Source: Paraphysomonas bandaiensis (Eukaryota > Chrysophyceae). From it: DNA of 64,000 nt. Made by a program: the position numbers and the translations under genes. Positions 1 through 11,954 of this stretch are shown here, piece by piece. The notes under the pieces were generated by a model, which was not told where the DNA came from, did no database searches, and worked only from the letters and a program-made list of their open reading frames with translations. The stretch lies in contig CBFFRP010000108.1 in assembly GCA_965644295.1 (NCBI GenBank), positions 186,001-250,000 on the forward strand, read 5' to 3'. Positions within the stretch are counted from its first letter, which is position 1; each line of letters starts with the position of its first letter.

Positions 1-633
1 TAGATTTATAGTGATAAAGTGATGTCGTGTCAATCAGTTTGCGAAACTGCAGCCAACTCCAATACACACACTGGAGTTTCTAGATATAGTAGTGAAATGA
101 ATGCTACACTGTCCATCTGTAGAGGAAGGCCAAACTGAAAATGTTGCAGACCGCAGATAAATATGGGTTTTTCCAACAGCACAGCACCATAATATTGCAA
201 TAGATACTATCTCTCAACTCTTAAGCAGCCATCGAAGCCAATCATTAATTTTGTAAAACTTAACAAACTAGTATTCTTGATCTTGTCTTACCCCATCGAC
301 TATTACTAATAACATGAAGTAACTTTTTAAGTGAAAAGAATATCTATAATGTGTTGGGACTAAACAAATGTAATTAAAGAACTGCTTTGTCTATACATTC
401 CACGAATCAAGTATGAATTTAGAATTTATACCACTTACGTATAACATATAACAAAGCGTAGAAAGGTGAATGTACAACAATAATTAACAAATATTGTTAT
501 TATTACACAATGTACTCATTTGCCTGGGTTATACCACTGACAACATATGATACACACCACCAACCTACATTAAAATAATTCTAATGTGGTAATACCCAAT
601 ACAAATACAGCATTTTTCGAAAATTATACTCCT
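1..633. other. intergenic, nothing recognised
   Basis: AT-rich sequence downstream of the minus-strand calmodulin-like gene. I see no open frame of useful length, no RNA gene and no repeat shared with the rest of the window. Confidence 0.5.
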
Positions 634-1191
634 TCATGAGCTCATCATCATATTAACATACTCCAAGTAATGAATTAATCCCGCGCTATCAGTCTCAAGT
701 TGGCTTACGAGATCGGTGGCTTGATCAGGAGTTAATTTATCTGCGCCATACGTGCACAATGCTCTAATTAAAGCGTCAGACTTTACACATCCAGGGGGAG
801 CAGTCCCTTCAAAAACCCTGAAGGCATTTTTGACTTGCTCAGCCGTGTACGTCGCATTCACCTTTCTGGACATGACCTCAACAAACTCCTCGAAATCTAT
901 TTGCCCATCACCAGAGGAGTCAATCCTAGTTACAAGAATTATAATCTTCAAGGCTATGTAACGGAATTCCATCACTTACTCGTTAATCATTAACTCGATT
1001 TCTTCCGCGGTGGCATCGATGCCGAGAGTGTCCATTAACTCTCCCAATTCTTCTTTCGTAATCGTACCACCACCATCCTACACAATAATAATTATAACAT
1101 CACTGATATGTGTTGTATTATTTACTTTGTCCACAAGGTTGAAAATCTCTCGAAACTCCGCTATCTCTTCGTCGGATAAGTGCTGAGTCAT
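634..1191 (-). CDS. calmodulin-like EF-hand protein, 3 exons
   Basis: Exons are 1191-1126, 1077-980 and 925-634 on the minus strand. They splice in frame to 151 residues, close to calmodulin's usual 149. The start is MTQHLSDEEIAEFREIF, a typical calmodulin/centrin N-terminus, and gives the only ATG that joins the two N-terminal EF-hands. Loop 1 (DKDGGGTITKEE) and loop 2 (DSSGDGQIDFEE) keep the acidic ligands and the final Glu. The two C-terminal loops (around EGTAPPGCVKSD and ETDSAGLIHYLE) have lost most ligands, so the C-lobe probably does not bind calcium. Introns have GT and AG ends. From family knowledge it should be a calcium sensor; its partner is unknown. A degenerate calmodulin or centrin relative is equally possible. 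Confidence 0.85.
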
Positions 1192-1704
1192 GATAATACA
1201 GCTTCCCACACACGAATATATAGAGTTAATGTAATAGACGTAGACTAGAATGTATGTAGTGTATTTAACAAGACCTTACGTTGACTAGAGGAGACCGAGG
1301 TGTTTGTATAGTCTACAGTGTACAGTGTATGCCACCATATGTAGTGATGGAACTATCGGTTTTGTTTTATACGTATAGAGGGTAGACGGTGGAGTTTGTA
1401 GTATACGGTATATGTTGGTGTGAGTGTGCAGGTGACGATGATATGTACAGCAGTATCTAGATACAGCAGTATGGAGGGCCGTAGAATATTCTGTACTCTA
1501 TAGGTACATATACTGCGTATGTTGTATGTACTATGATTGTACGTATATTCTGTATTCCAGGATTGGTGTATACAGCAGGCAGTGATAATGCAAGTAGTTG
1601 TTTGCATGACGCAGCTTGAGCCTGCAGGGCTTTCAACATATAACTTAAACTACAATATCGCTGCATATTACGAGACGAAATTGGAGTGTAATTGAACATT
1701 TGAG
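1192..1704. other. divergent intergenic region
   Basis: This stretch separates the minus-strand calmodulin-like gene from the plus-strand TLC gene and should hold both promoters. It is rich in TATAC/GTATA words. I see no convincing coding potential. Confidence 0.4.
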
Positions 1705-2597
1705 ATGGATGTTGTGAGAGGAACTTAGTAAGTTATGGCTCTGACTGTTTTTCATATAATTTATTGCTATTATTCTATAGTTTGGGTTATATCTTAGAAG
1801 CCTACGAGTTAACTAAATTACCTGAAGATGAAAGTGTTTCCACTCACCCCGATTTCATTAAAGCAGTTGCATTTTGGATGGTATTTTTCATAGTTCTTCA
1901 TGTGTCGTTTAATACTGCTTTCACGTACTTGTTTCCGACCACCTTTCAAGCCCTCCCAGAGAAAAAGAAAATTGAGATGTCTACATATGTCATATCCACT
2001 ATTCATCATTTAGTAGTTGTTCCGATTGTGACATACTCTCTTGTTGTGGACATTAACGCTTACTATAATAACCCAGTTCCCTTCGAGGTGGATCACATGA
2101 ATAAACTTTACTCTAACTTCGGCGTGATAGCATTCTCAGTGGGTTTCTTTTGTGGAGACGGTGTAGCGTACTATATTCCAAAGACTCTTGCTGGCAGTAC
2201 TGAGGGACCAATGTATTTATTTCACCATGTTTTATCTGTAGTGATTCTCTGTTCTACTCGGCGATTCTCAGGTTCACTTCTCCAGGTCTTACCCCAATTG
2301 CTGCTTATTGAGATGTCGACTGCTTTTTTCAATATCGCGTGGCTCTGCAGATGCTTATCTAATGGCCGAATTCCAGCATTTGTTATATCTGGCCTTGAAT
2401 ATGGATTTGCTTTGACTTTCTTCCTGCTGCGTATAGTGAATGGAACGCTTATGGTAACTCTGCTCATCGACCAATTATGGGTTGCATCCAAATCCTTCAC
2501 TACAGCATATATCATGGCACTCTTATTGCAGTATTTTTGGTTTTATAAGATTATTATGTCTGTTTTTGGCGGAAGCAGAAAGAAGAAAGCTGGTTAA
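1705..2597 (+). CDS. TLC-domain multi-pass membrane protein, 2 exons
   Basis: A short first exon (1705-1727, MDVVRGTY) joins across a GTAAGT...TATAG intron to a long second exon (1781-2597), giving 279 residues. The long frame has no ATG before the conserved part, so the small exon supplies the start. The protein has about six hydrophobic segments. It carries an IHH pair near residue 90 and a second LFHH pair near residue 155, followed by an LLIEMST segment, as in TRAM-LAG1-CLN8 (TLC) domain proteins of the TLCD4/TMEM56 type. A C-terminal SRKKKAG tail looks like a dilysine ER retrieval signal. The family includes ceramide synthases and lipid-handling proteins. The Lag1 catalytic signature is not evident, so I call the domain only. 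Confidence 0.75.
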
Positions 2598-3799
2598 GTG
2601 TAGCGTTGAACCAGGAAGGGTGTACTGGATTCATGCGTGAAATAGAAACAACGCTTCATAGTTGTGTATACAATAACATAATTTAGGATGAAATTGTTAT
2701 GGAGCAAGTTTTTGGATATATAGCACTTTAAACCTGGCATATACTGAAGCATATATACCTCGCTAACTCATGCTATTAAAACAATTTTGATATACAATCC
2801 TAACTCAGATATCAATTCATTTCAGTAGTCTAAACTCTAAACATATATGCATGCTCGAGTTACGACCGCTTACATTCAGCAGGTAGATTCATTCAAAGTG
2901 CGCTTGCACTTTTTTTCGATATGTTCAACATGTATTTAGGTTGATATGATTTCTTATTACATTGTGATGAATATACACTATGACTCCTGTATATGTTAAC
3001 GAATTAATCTTGTAAGTGAAAACATTGCTATCATTACAAGCTAAAAAATATTAAATTTCCGTCTCTCACCTTTACACTGTAAAGCCATGGACTTTTACAA
3101 CACCCTTTGACACGTTTTATTACATCACTATAATGATAACTATAAAGTCTTGTGCTCGAGGGTGAATCCTTGTTCTGCAAAACAATACACTGCGTAGTTA
3201 TATATTATCTGAATATCAACAGGCTGGGATGTATTAACGTAACAAGAACGGGCTGTGTCTCATACGCCTTGAGTTAGAATCTAAGCTTATCTGTGTGGAA
3301 TCTGTTGACGACCAGGACAATGCACACGACGAGAATGTGACACACTCTGTACATAGACATTATTGAATACCATATTCATGTCGTGTATCTTTCTGATCTC
3401 TATGCGTCCCGTCCCCTACATATCCAGTGCATTGTCCAGCTGCTGCTGTAGAAGTGTACGTGACACTGTATACCGCAAAATACAGCAATCCATATATTCA
3501 TAGAATCCTCCCCCATCTTTGATATACATAGCAGTATACAGCAGTACGGAGTACGTGTATGTATACCAGCATAGTATGACTATTGGAGAAAGCGACACCA
3601 TAACACACGCCTTTGTGAAGTGAGAGAAGTGAGTCATCATCCAATCAGCCTCTCGATATCTGATTATCTCTATTGCCTATCTGCACTATATCTCAACATA
3701 TCTGCTGCTCCTCCTGTTACGGCTCCTATACTGTGGTGTCATATTGTCATATATACTCACTGCATCTAGCATCACTCCTCTTATATTATAATACACACC
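2598..3799. other. intergenic, nothing recognised
   Basis: About 1.2 kb between the TLC gene and VPS34. It is AT-rich with only short chance frames. It should contain the TLC gene 3' end and the VPS34 promoter, but I cannot point to a specific element. Confidence 0.4.
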
Positions 3800-6700
3800 A
3801 TGGCAAGCGCAGATGGTCAGAATTCCGTTCCCTTAGCATTCAAGGAGTTCAAGTATCTGAACTCCCACAGTATTAACTTTGATGTAAGTCCTTATTGTGA
3901 GTGTTTATCAGGATAACGTCGTAATAGGTACAAATTGCTATATGTCGACTAGAACTACCGGCTGACATTATCGTTAACTCGGATATGGTTCCTAAGGAAC
4001 TGTTTATTACAACGCATATATTATCCAATCAAATGGCTATGCATGATGTGTCTATGAGGTACGACCAGTCGATACATGTATGTGTTAGTTAACATATAGC
4101 AGTACGCACTATGGTGTCGCAGACTCTTTTCATAACTCACTCATTTGGGATACAGTACTGAATTTTCCTGTCAAATTTAGAGGTACTTGGCGTGAATGTA
4201 TTTTGGTTGCTAATATGCTTATATCATGTAGATTTGTGCATGAACTCTATGCTTGTTTTCACTGCATGGACTCCACAAGGAAAGCCTTTCGGTGGCACAA
4301 GCATGCGAATGTTCGACGAAGTTGGCGCTCTTAAGAGAGGAAAACAAAAGCTTATTTTCTACTTTGACAGACGGGGTGACAGTCACATTCAATCGGAGAC
4401 AATGGGAGAGTTATATGAACATTATGCTGCTTTCGATGATAATTTCCTCAAGGAAAAGAAGTTGGAGCAGTACAGGAATTCGGTAGCTTCAGGCCGTCCT
4501 GGAAGTGACGATGTACTGTTGGACTGGCTGGACAGATTAGTACTAGCCCAGGTGCAAAGTAGTATAGCCGTAGCCCGGCAGCATCAACAGCAGGACCATG
4601 ATGGGGCCGGGATAGTACTGTCACCCGAAATCCAAGACCTTCACTCCTACTGTTGTTTAGTGGTAGATATGCCTATGTTTCCACACCCCGTCCTTTTTGA
4701 GGAAAGACTTTATCCATCTGTGACCCCTCATCTGCCACGAGTGGCGGAACAAATGCTTTCTGTAGGGACAGGGGTAAGATCTGCTGGAGGAATGGGTGAG
4801 AAGGGAGAGGTATTCGAGTTCAATCTCACGGGGCGGCCTTTTTCAGGGCAAGCACTCCGACATATAGTGGACTGGGATATGGATGCTGATAGTCCGTGCG
4901 AAGACATGTACAGACGACTTGCTCATGACACCATACGCGGTCGAGGTGGGGCCGATGCTGCTCTAAAGCCAAACCTGCAAGAGAAGGAGCGGTTAGATCG
5001 TATTTTGACAACCCCAGGAGACCACTTGCGCACAGAGGATAAAGATTTAATGTATCGTTTCAGATATGTTCTTACCGAGAATAAAATGGCATTGTCGAAA
5101 TTTTTGCTCTCTGTGGATTGGTCCAGCGAGGTGGAAGTGGCAGAGTTGCCCGTGCTACTCGAGAGGTGGAAGGTACGCAAAGTTCGCATTCATGTATTTT
5201 TCGTAGTGTGAAATGTATTGTCTACCAGCGAAAGGCACCAATAGAGGTGTCAGAGGCACTCAAACTTCTCAGCGGTGGAAAAGCCTTCCAGAGTCCTATT
5301 GTGCGCAAGTATGCGGTCGATGTACTCAAAAAGGCATCAGTTGAGGAGTTGCAAGTGCTATTGCTTCAACTCGTGCAGGCACTGCGGTACGAACCTTCAT
5401 CGTCTTCTGGAGAAGAGGTACGTGGAGCTGAGGATGACGGGGGTGAAGTTGTGGGCGAATATGAATTCGCTGGTGGAAATGAAGAGAGGTCGTCTGCTGT
5501 CCCCTCTAAAGCGTCCCTTTCCCCTTTGGGTTGTTTCCTGGTGGAAAGAGCTTGCACCTCTACTACACGTGAGATATCCGTGATGTATTTGTATTTATTT
5601 GTAATTGCTTAAAAACTGTAGTGGCAAACTACTTCTACTGGTACCTCAAGGTGGAGACTGAGGATTCCAATATGGGACCAATGTTTCAAAATGTATTTCG
5701 CGTGTTTATGCACGAACTGAAGGCTGCTGGTGAGGCCGGCGCGATGATGGAGAGGAAGCTGCGTTCTCTTAACGAGTATGTGAACACTATATCGAGCTGT
5801 CAACGCACTGCACGTGAAGAAAAGGGACGCAAGGATCAAAAAGAGGCTGCCATGAGAAAACTTCTGGCGGAAAATGGGCGACAAAAACTCCCGTACGGTC
5901 TAGATGAAGTTCCAATGCCTTTGGACCCAGCTTTCGCCATAACAGGACTGGACCCCAGTACTATTTTCCTGTTTAAATCGGCTATGTATCCGGCTGTGAT
6001 TGACTTTTCGGTGACTGAGGTAAAAGGTGCAGATCCACTCATGGAGGGTGAGGGTAGTGATGATGAAGATGTGTCACCTCATGAGCACAAAAGTGATCAA
6101 GAGAGTGCTCCTAAGAGACACAGTTGTCCGGAGGATAGCTTCATCGGCGAGAGCGATGAGCATGATAGACACGTTGCTGAAGTGGCATCCACTCCTGCGG
6201 CAGTATACAAGATAATATTCAAGAGCGGGGACGACTTGCGACAAGACCAGCTGGTGATGCAGCTCATCTCTCTCATGGATGGACTACTCAAGAAAGTCAA
6301 TCTCGACCTCGGCCTACTCACGTATGGCATCCTTGCAACCGGCCCCACGGATGGGATTATGGAATTTGTACGCGGATCTACCCCAATATCTGCGGTGCTC
6401 TCTTCCTATGGTAACTCCATTCTAGCCTACCTGCAGCATCATAATCCTGATCCACGCGGGCCATACGGAGTGAAGGCACAGGCAATGGATATGTTTGTTA
6501 GGAGCTGTGCCTCTTCCTGCGTGGTTACCTATATATTGGGCATTGGAGATAGGTGGGTATTCTGTATATGAGTAGTTCTTGTATATGATTCCCATGCTCA
6601 TATACGATTGTGCTACAGTGATGCGCCTAACTGTACTGATATCACGTTTAATTTATAGGCACCTGGATAACGTCATGCTCCGCACCAACGGGCAGCTTTT

Positions 6701-7140
6701 TCACATTGACTTTGGTTTTATATTTGGTCGCGACCCAAAGCCACTTCCCCCACCGTTTAGGTTCACGAGGCCAATGGCTGATGCGATGGGGGGAGAAGAC
6801 AGCGACCACTATAAACGGTTCAAGTCTTACTGTTGCCAGGCTTACAATTGGCTAAGGAAATCTGCCAATCTTATTTTAAATCTGCTCAGTTTGATGGTAG
6901 ACGCTGGCATCCCTGATCTGTCTATCAACCAGGATGCTGCAACTGTCATGAAGAAGGTAGAAGAGAAATTCCGTTTAGATTTGACTGGTAGGTGATTATA
7001 CGAATTACATGGTGGTGCTGAGACTAATTGCAGATGAGTTGGCGGAAGTGTTTTTCCTTAGCCTCATCAATGATTCTCTCACGGCGCTGGCCCCCAGACT
7101 AATGGAGCTAGCCCATCAAATTTCTGTGGCGCGTAGGTAA
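3800..7140 (+). CDS. VPS34: class III phosphatidylinositol 3-kinase, VPS34, 8 exons
   Basis: Exons 3800-3883, 3928-4058, 4100-4182, 4232-5172, 5229-5568, 5622-6552, 6659-6987 and 7034-7140 join in frame to 981 residues. The N-terminal C2 domain (about 10-170) contains [15 protein letters not shown] and [19 protein letters not shown], which align with human PIK3C3. A helical accessory region follows; the kinase domain starts near residue 720 ([20 protein letters not shown]). The catalytic loop GIGDRHLDNVM is formed across the sixth intron; the activation segment [18 protein letters not shown] and the C-terminal helix ([15 protein letters not shown]) complete it. The enzyme makes PI3P on endosomes and autophagosomes, normally with VPS15 and Beclin/ATG6. 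An acidic Ser/Asp-rich insertion of about 50 residues just before the kinase domain makes the protein longer than the 887-residue human enzyme. Confidence 0.95.
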
Positions 7141-7480
7141 ATATAATATTTCAAACGTTGAAATCAGAATGGCAGCCGTCAGTGCTTTTCGTTTGTTTGA
7201 TTTTGATAGTGGGGGCTAAGTAACCATGTAAATACCCTGATGCGTTGCAATAGTGGATTGGTGTTCTGGCAACCTTCTATGTAGTTATCGTGATTTCTTC
7301 AAGTAATAAACCATTTAAACAGTATCGCTATTTAGGCATTCCTAGAAATTTGTCCGTTTGTGTATCTATGCCATTGATTTCCGCCGCTTGGTGGGCGTTT
7401 TAAGTATATATTATTTCAAAATTAGTACTATACACTATACTTATTAAATATTTAGAGTAATTAATTAAACACTTCTCTCC
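7141..7480. other. VPS34 3' flank
   Basis: AT-rich spacer between the VPS34 stop and the gag fragment. No feature seen. Confidence 0.4.
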
Positions 7481-7484
7481 ATAT

Positions 7485-7760
7485 CGCAAAAGGACGAAAA
7501 CAACGTCGAACAATGGATTGAAGATTTCGGGACGTTCCTTGTGCGGAAGGAATTAAATGAAGTTGTGATGGAAAGGCCCCCAAAGGAGGAGGATTTCGAG
7601 ATTCCACAACGTTGAACAAGACTGAGAATGAATCCTTCAACCAAGCCGGAAAAGAGTACTTGAAGGTCAATGCTATCGCTTACTCGTACTGTAGGGAGGT
7701 AGTGAAACGATCTCCGAAGGCGTTTCAGAACAACTTCTGTAGTCTGTAGCAGAAGAAGTT
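7485..7760 (+). pseudogene. retroelement gag fragment (plus copy)
   Basis: The plus strand reads DENNVEQWIEDFGTFLVRKE and then ERPPKEEDFEIP before a stop. After a frame shift it continues NQAGKEYLKVNAIAYSYCRE and VKRSPKAFQNNF. The same order of motifs is found on the opposite strand at 7818-8261. The spacing and motifs resemble the N-terminal capsid-like part of an LTR-retroelement Gag, but I cannot name the family. It is interrupted and not functional. Confidence 0.6.
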
Positions 7761-7817
7761 CAAAGCGTCATATTCTTCATTCACCAGTATTTCTTTCAGT
7801 CGACTGATCATAGAAAT

Positions 7818-8261
7818 TTAGGTGATCGCTTGATTCAATGCTTGAAGTTCTCGGAGCAGCAATTCAAATCTTAAAACATATTTCTTAGCTGTTTCCTTCG
7901 TCTTCATCTCGAACGACCCGTATTGAGTCTCAACCATCTTGCGTGCACTGAACTTTTTGTCCCTTCCTTTCGCTGCTTTGAATTCCTCGTGCTTCATATG
8001 GAACTTCTGAAGCGTCTTTGGAGTTCGCTTCACCGACTCCCTGTAGAATGAATAAGCGATCGCATTTTCCTTCCAGTATTCTTTTCCGGCTTGCTTGTAT
8101 AGCGGCGAAATCCAGAAGTCCTCCTCCTTTGGTGGCCTTTCCAGCGCTACCTCACTCTATTTCTTTTGCACAAGGAACATCTCGAAGTCATCAATCCATT
8201 GTTCGACTTTGTTCTCGTCGAACCATGCCACATTGGCTCTATCCTCCGCAGCCGCTACCAT
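7818..8261 (-). pseudogene. retroelement gag fragment (minus copy, one in-frame stop)
   Basis: Read on the minus strand from the ATG at 8261 this is one frame of 148 codons broken by a single TAG after FLVQKK. It contains MVAAAEDRANVAWFDENKVE, ERPPKEEDFW, KQAGKEYWKENAIAYSFYRE and a charged helix ending ALNQAIT. It faces the related fragment at 7485-7760 with only about 60 bp between them. The pair therefore makes an imperfect inverted repeat. Likely a decayed LTR-retroelement gag; there is no matching pol nearby. Confidence 0.6.
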
Positions 8262-9032
8262 ATTGGCTTTTGAAATTGTATTTGTTTAGATCGTTAAAGA
8301 AGAGTTATGTCGTTATAGACTACTAGTAAGTAGTAGATAATATATAACATTATTACATAGGCAAGTGTGTTGTCACGTAAAATATATATATATCAATGAC
8401 ATAATTTTATACTTCTTCGCATGTCAACCGCTGATCAATGTCAACCGTACCTTGAATCGTCATAATACCTCAGTTTCACAGTTATAGCTACATAGTATTT
8501 TGACTAAGTATTACAGTTTTTTCACTTTGTATATACAGTTATATCTTGAGAAACATACGTATTCGAAAAATCGCATCCATCATCACGGTTTCATTGAGAC
8601 TTCTTCTGTTACAACTCTACAGTGACGAAATACTAATACTACTTGCCACTTGTAGTTATACGCTATTACCTACGTCGTGATTCACATAATATCCGATTAA
8701 TCAAATATCAAGCTCAATGAATATTAGCAACTTTCAAACTGTCAACTTTAAACACGCACATAGAGCAATGAAAAGTCTGGGGGAGAAAAAGGTTCAATTT
8801 TATCTTAGTTTAGAGATTTAACGAAAACTTTGCACAGCAATCACGTCACATAATGCATCACGTCAATCAACTTTTGTCAGCAATAGATTCTTCCACAACA
8901 GGTGTGCATCATAATTACAGCACAACTTAAGGTATTTACCATAATATTACACAATTATTTAGACACTATTTGTCTCCTTGTTTGTTACTATATTCACCGT
9001 CACCACTTGAGTAAACATCGGTAACTGGGTTT
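8262..9032. other. intergenic, nothing recognised
   Basis: AT-rich, no open frame of note and no repeat recognised. It lies 3' of the lipase gene. Confidence 0.4.
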
Positions 9033-10394
9033 TCAGTTGTATTTTTTAAGGACTTCAACCACACGTGGGAATATATTGTCCCTAGCAGTGTCTGCCCATA
9101 TCATATCGAGGTGCTCATACAATGGCTCTTCGTGTTCATAAACACATTGTTTGAGCTGAGACACAGCCGCCTTGGCGTCGATAAGTCTATCTGCACCCCC
9201 ATAGAGAACTGCCACAGGGCATGAAATGGTGGATATATCATAGGGTCGTTCTTTTGCACCAGATTGATAGCAGTACTCTCTGCGGTTGACACAGCTGGAG
9301 TAGGAATTTTCTGGTAAGTCATCGCAGTAGCGGCAGGACTGGCTTCCTGTACTAGAAACATCGAAGCAACTCAATGCACCAGTATTAATGATCTGGAACC
9401 AGTGCATAACGCACTTCACCGAGGAGTAGGAATACGCATGCTCGAATAACTGAACACGTCTCTGTGGGGAGATATTAAGGCACGTCCAGTTGAAGAGATA
9501 GAACATAGCCTTCTCTACTGTAAATGCAAACAGACTTCGGCTAAGAAAACTGCGCCAGACTAGGCAGCTTGAAAGCATTGCACGAGTACCAAAGATACTA
9601 TATAACACGCTGTGGTTAGCGTGAATAACTTCAGAGAGCTCCGTATCGTGTAGACCTGGCGAACGCACAGCAGGGGCGAGAGCAACAAATATGGATACTT
9701 TGCTGTTGAGTCCAGCGTGACGACACAAAGCAGCGAATGCCTGTGCAGAGCCTTGGGAAAATCCAACATAGGCCAAGGAGGACCGCGAGGTTGTACGTAA
9801 GACGTAGTTTACACACGCTGGGACATCATAGTGGGCAAGGTCATCAATGCAATAGTCCCAGTAACTGTCCATATCACAAGAAAGATGGATGTGATTACAA
9901 GAATATTTGTTCCCGCGGTTGTTGCCGAGCCATACGTCATATCCTGCAGACGCCAGTGCATGAACAAAACTATCTGAACCACCGCATAGAAATGACTCTG
10001 AATCCTGCATAAGACCGTGCATGACCAGTACAGGAGGACGTGTTTCTCTTTCCGTCTCATCTACACCATAAGGCACATAACACCTGTGAATACTTAACAC
10101 AAACCCGTCCTCTGTTACGACTGTATGATCCTCAAAACACAGTCCACTCTTCTTAGCAAGATCCTCAGCTATGCTGTTTGACTCAAGTGTGTTGCCAGAT
10201 TGGAGATGGAATGAGAAGAGGGACTGCAGGAGAGGGGATCTGAAGTACATGTGGTCTAGTATCCACTGTAGATTAAAGGGCCACAGAGAGTAGAAGAGAG
10301 AAATGACACGACGAAGAGATGAGAGGAGGAGGAGCAGCAGGTGGAGGAGAAGGAGTTTCCATGTGGTGATAAGAGGGAGAAAGATGGGTTTCAT
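9033..10394 (-). CDS. acid lipase / steryl ester hydrolase family protein
   Basis: With a start at 10394 (MKPIFLPLITTWKLLLLHLL) the protein has 453 residues and a hydrophobic Leu-rich N-terminal segment that would anchor or target it to the ER or lipid droplet. The alpha/beta-hydrolase core shows the oxyanion HG in VMHGLM (about 127), YDVWLGNNRGNKYS, typical of lysosomal acid lipase and yeast Tgl1/Yeh, the nucleophile elbow GFSQG (Ser about 213), Asp in GGADRLID and His in YEHLDMIW. It should hydrolyse sterol esters or triacylglycerol. The frame stays open further upstream, through an alternative ATG at 10466 and into the GTAT microsatellite, where it would encode HTYI repeats. That extension is most likely not coding. 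The gene has no intron. Confidence 0.88.
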   Translation of the reverse strand: MKPIFLPLITTWKLLLLHLLLLLLSSLRRVISLFYSLWPFNLQWILDHMYFRSPLLQSLFSFHLQSGNTLESNSIAEDLAKKSGLCFEDHTVVTEDGFVLSIHRCYVPYGVDETERETRPPVLVMHGLMQDSESFLCGGSDSFVHALASAGYDVWLGNNRGNKYSCNHIHLSCDMDSYWDYCIDDLAHYDVPACVNYVLRTTSRSSLAYVGFSQGSAQAFAALCRHAGLNSKVSIFVALAPAVRSPGLHDTELSEVIHANHSVLYSIFGTRAMLSSCLVWRSFLSRSLFAFTVEKAMFYLFNWTCLNISPQRRVQLFEHAYSYSSVKCVMHWFQIINTGALSCFDVSSTGSQSCRYCDDLPENSYSSCVNRREYCYQSGAKERPYDISTISCPVAVLYGGADRLIDAKAAVSQLKQCVYEHEEPLYEHLDMIWADTARDNIFPRVVEVLKKYN

Positions 10395-10489
10395 TGGATG
10401 TGATGTGAGGTGGGTTGATATTACTACAAGTATGAGATATGCTCTGTACATACACACCCCATCCATCTGACACCAGAACTGCTCTGTTT

Positions 10490-10716
10490 GTATGTATGTA
10501 TGTATGTATGTATGTATGTATGTATGTATGTATGTATGTATGTATGTATGTATGTATGTATGTATGTATGTATGTATGTATGTATGTATGTATGTATGTA
10601 TGTATGTATGTATGTATGTATGTATGTATGTATGTATGTATGTATGTATGTATGCATGTATGTATGTATGCATGTATGTATGTATGTATGTATGTATGTA
10701 TGTATGTATGTATGTA
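10490..10716. repeat. (GTAT)n microsatellite, about 57 units
   Basis: A near-perfect tetranucleotide run of 227 bp with two T-to-C interruptions near 10655 and 10671. Because four is not a multiple of three and the unit contains no stop in several frames, it makes long artificial frames (YVCM repeats on plus, HTYI on minus). It lies just upstream of the lipase start and is followed by a GGTA-rich stretch. Confidence 0.97.
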
Positions 10717-10845
10717 CAATAGGTAGGTACGAAGGTAGGTAGGTATATGTATATGTGATAGGGAGACAGGTCATCCTTCTATAGTGTATGGTTTAGGTCT
10801 AGTATCATGGGTATGGTCGTATGGTAGGGTGTATCATTATATAAC

Positions 10846-11954
10846 ATGTCGAATATGTTAGCAAAGGCTGACCGCATATTGACTTCCATCCAATCATTTC
10901 TCGACTTCAATGACTTCACTTCCCCTCAATTCCGTCATAGTAAAGGTCTGGGTCGTGTAGGTGTAGGGGGGATGTGTGTAGGTGTAGTATGGGGCGGCTG
11001 TGTAGTAACTATCATACTATCACTCCTCATCATATACACTACACCTCAACCATACACCCTCCTCTATACACTGGTATACTCACCCCTCTCTCTCTCTTAA
11101 AGGCCTCATATCATCTGTAGGTGCACTGGAACACATATCTATTATTTCTATGTACATTTCACTGTTTAGAGTTCATTACTACAGCACTCTATCAGCCCGA
11201 CAAGGTCTCATATGACTGTACGTGTGTCTCACATGATCTTCATATACGATCTAATCTGTAATCAGCTTTTGTTATCAATCACAGTAAAACATACACAGCC
11301 GCTGCACTTATTAGCATGGTAGAGTTCTGGGTTGAGGAGATTATATTCTATGGATCTAATAAGCGCATGTGGATCATACTTATGGGCTTACTTCTAGTGG
11401 TATCTGGACAGGTCTCACTGTAGTAGTAACGTATATGGGGTATGATATTTTCTTCTAGATTGTTCGGACTGTTGCTATGAGTACATGTGGTGAGAACTTC
11501 TCACATATTATCATGAGGGATCGAGACGGAGACTCACACCATCTCGTTACAACTGGCATTTACACGTATATTTTTATTAACTTTTTCTATTGCCGCTTGA
11601 CGTCTGTTCATATAGGTATCTCAGGCACCCGTCGTATACGGGTTGGTTCTACTGGTCGATAGGAACGCAGCTGTTGTTATGCAACCCAGTATCTTTTATA
11701 CTGTACACATATGCTTCATGGAGATTCTTTCGAGATAGGTAGTTATATATGTCGCTTTCAATCCCTTTGATTTATAGAATTTGTACTTTGGTGTTTATAG
11801 GATCCCATATGAGGAAGAGGTTTTGATACAATGTTATGGCAGTGAATATATTTCATACATAAAGAAGACTGTAATAGGAATACCAATGGTATTCGGAGCA
11901 GATATATCACTTTGGGAAAAAGGAACTGGCGATAAGACCAAGAAGAATATGTAG
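10846..11954 (+). CDS. ICMT: protein-S-isoprenylcysteine O-methyltransferase, 6 exons
   Basis: Exons 10846-11073, 11121-11217, 11266-11411, 11459-11565, 11616-11738 and 11801-11954 splice in frame to 284 residues, the same length as human ICMT. Diagnostic segments are FCLEF-like FHCLEFITTALYQPD, SFVINHSKTYTAAALISMVEF, GENFSHIIMRDRDGDSHHLV, the Ste14 core YLRHPSYTGWFYWSIGTQLLL, CNP, SWRFFRDRIPYEEE and GSEYISYIKKT. The last three regions hold the cofactor and substrate site in the family. The enzyme methylates the prenylated C-terminal Cys of CAAX proteins such as Ras and Rho in the ER membrane. The first exon is the least certain: it is poorly conserved and its end was chosen because GTATAC...CTGTAG preserves phase. 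Confidence 0.9.

Noticed and set aside
10424-10774. Plus and minus frames of YVCM or HTYI repeats
   Set aside because: Translation of the (GTAT)n microsatellite in different frames.
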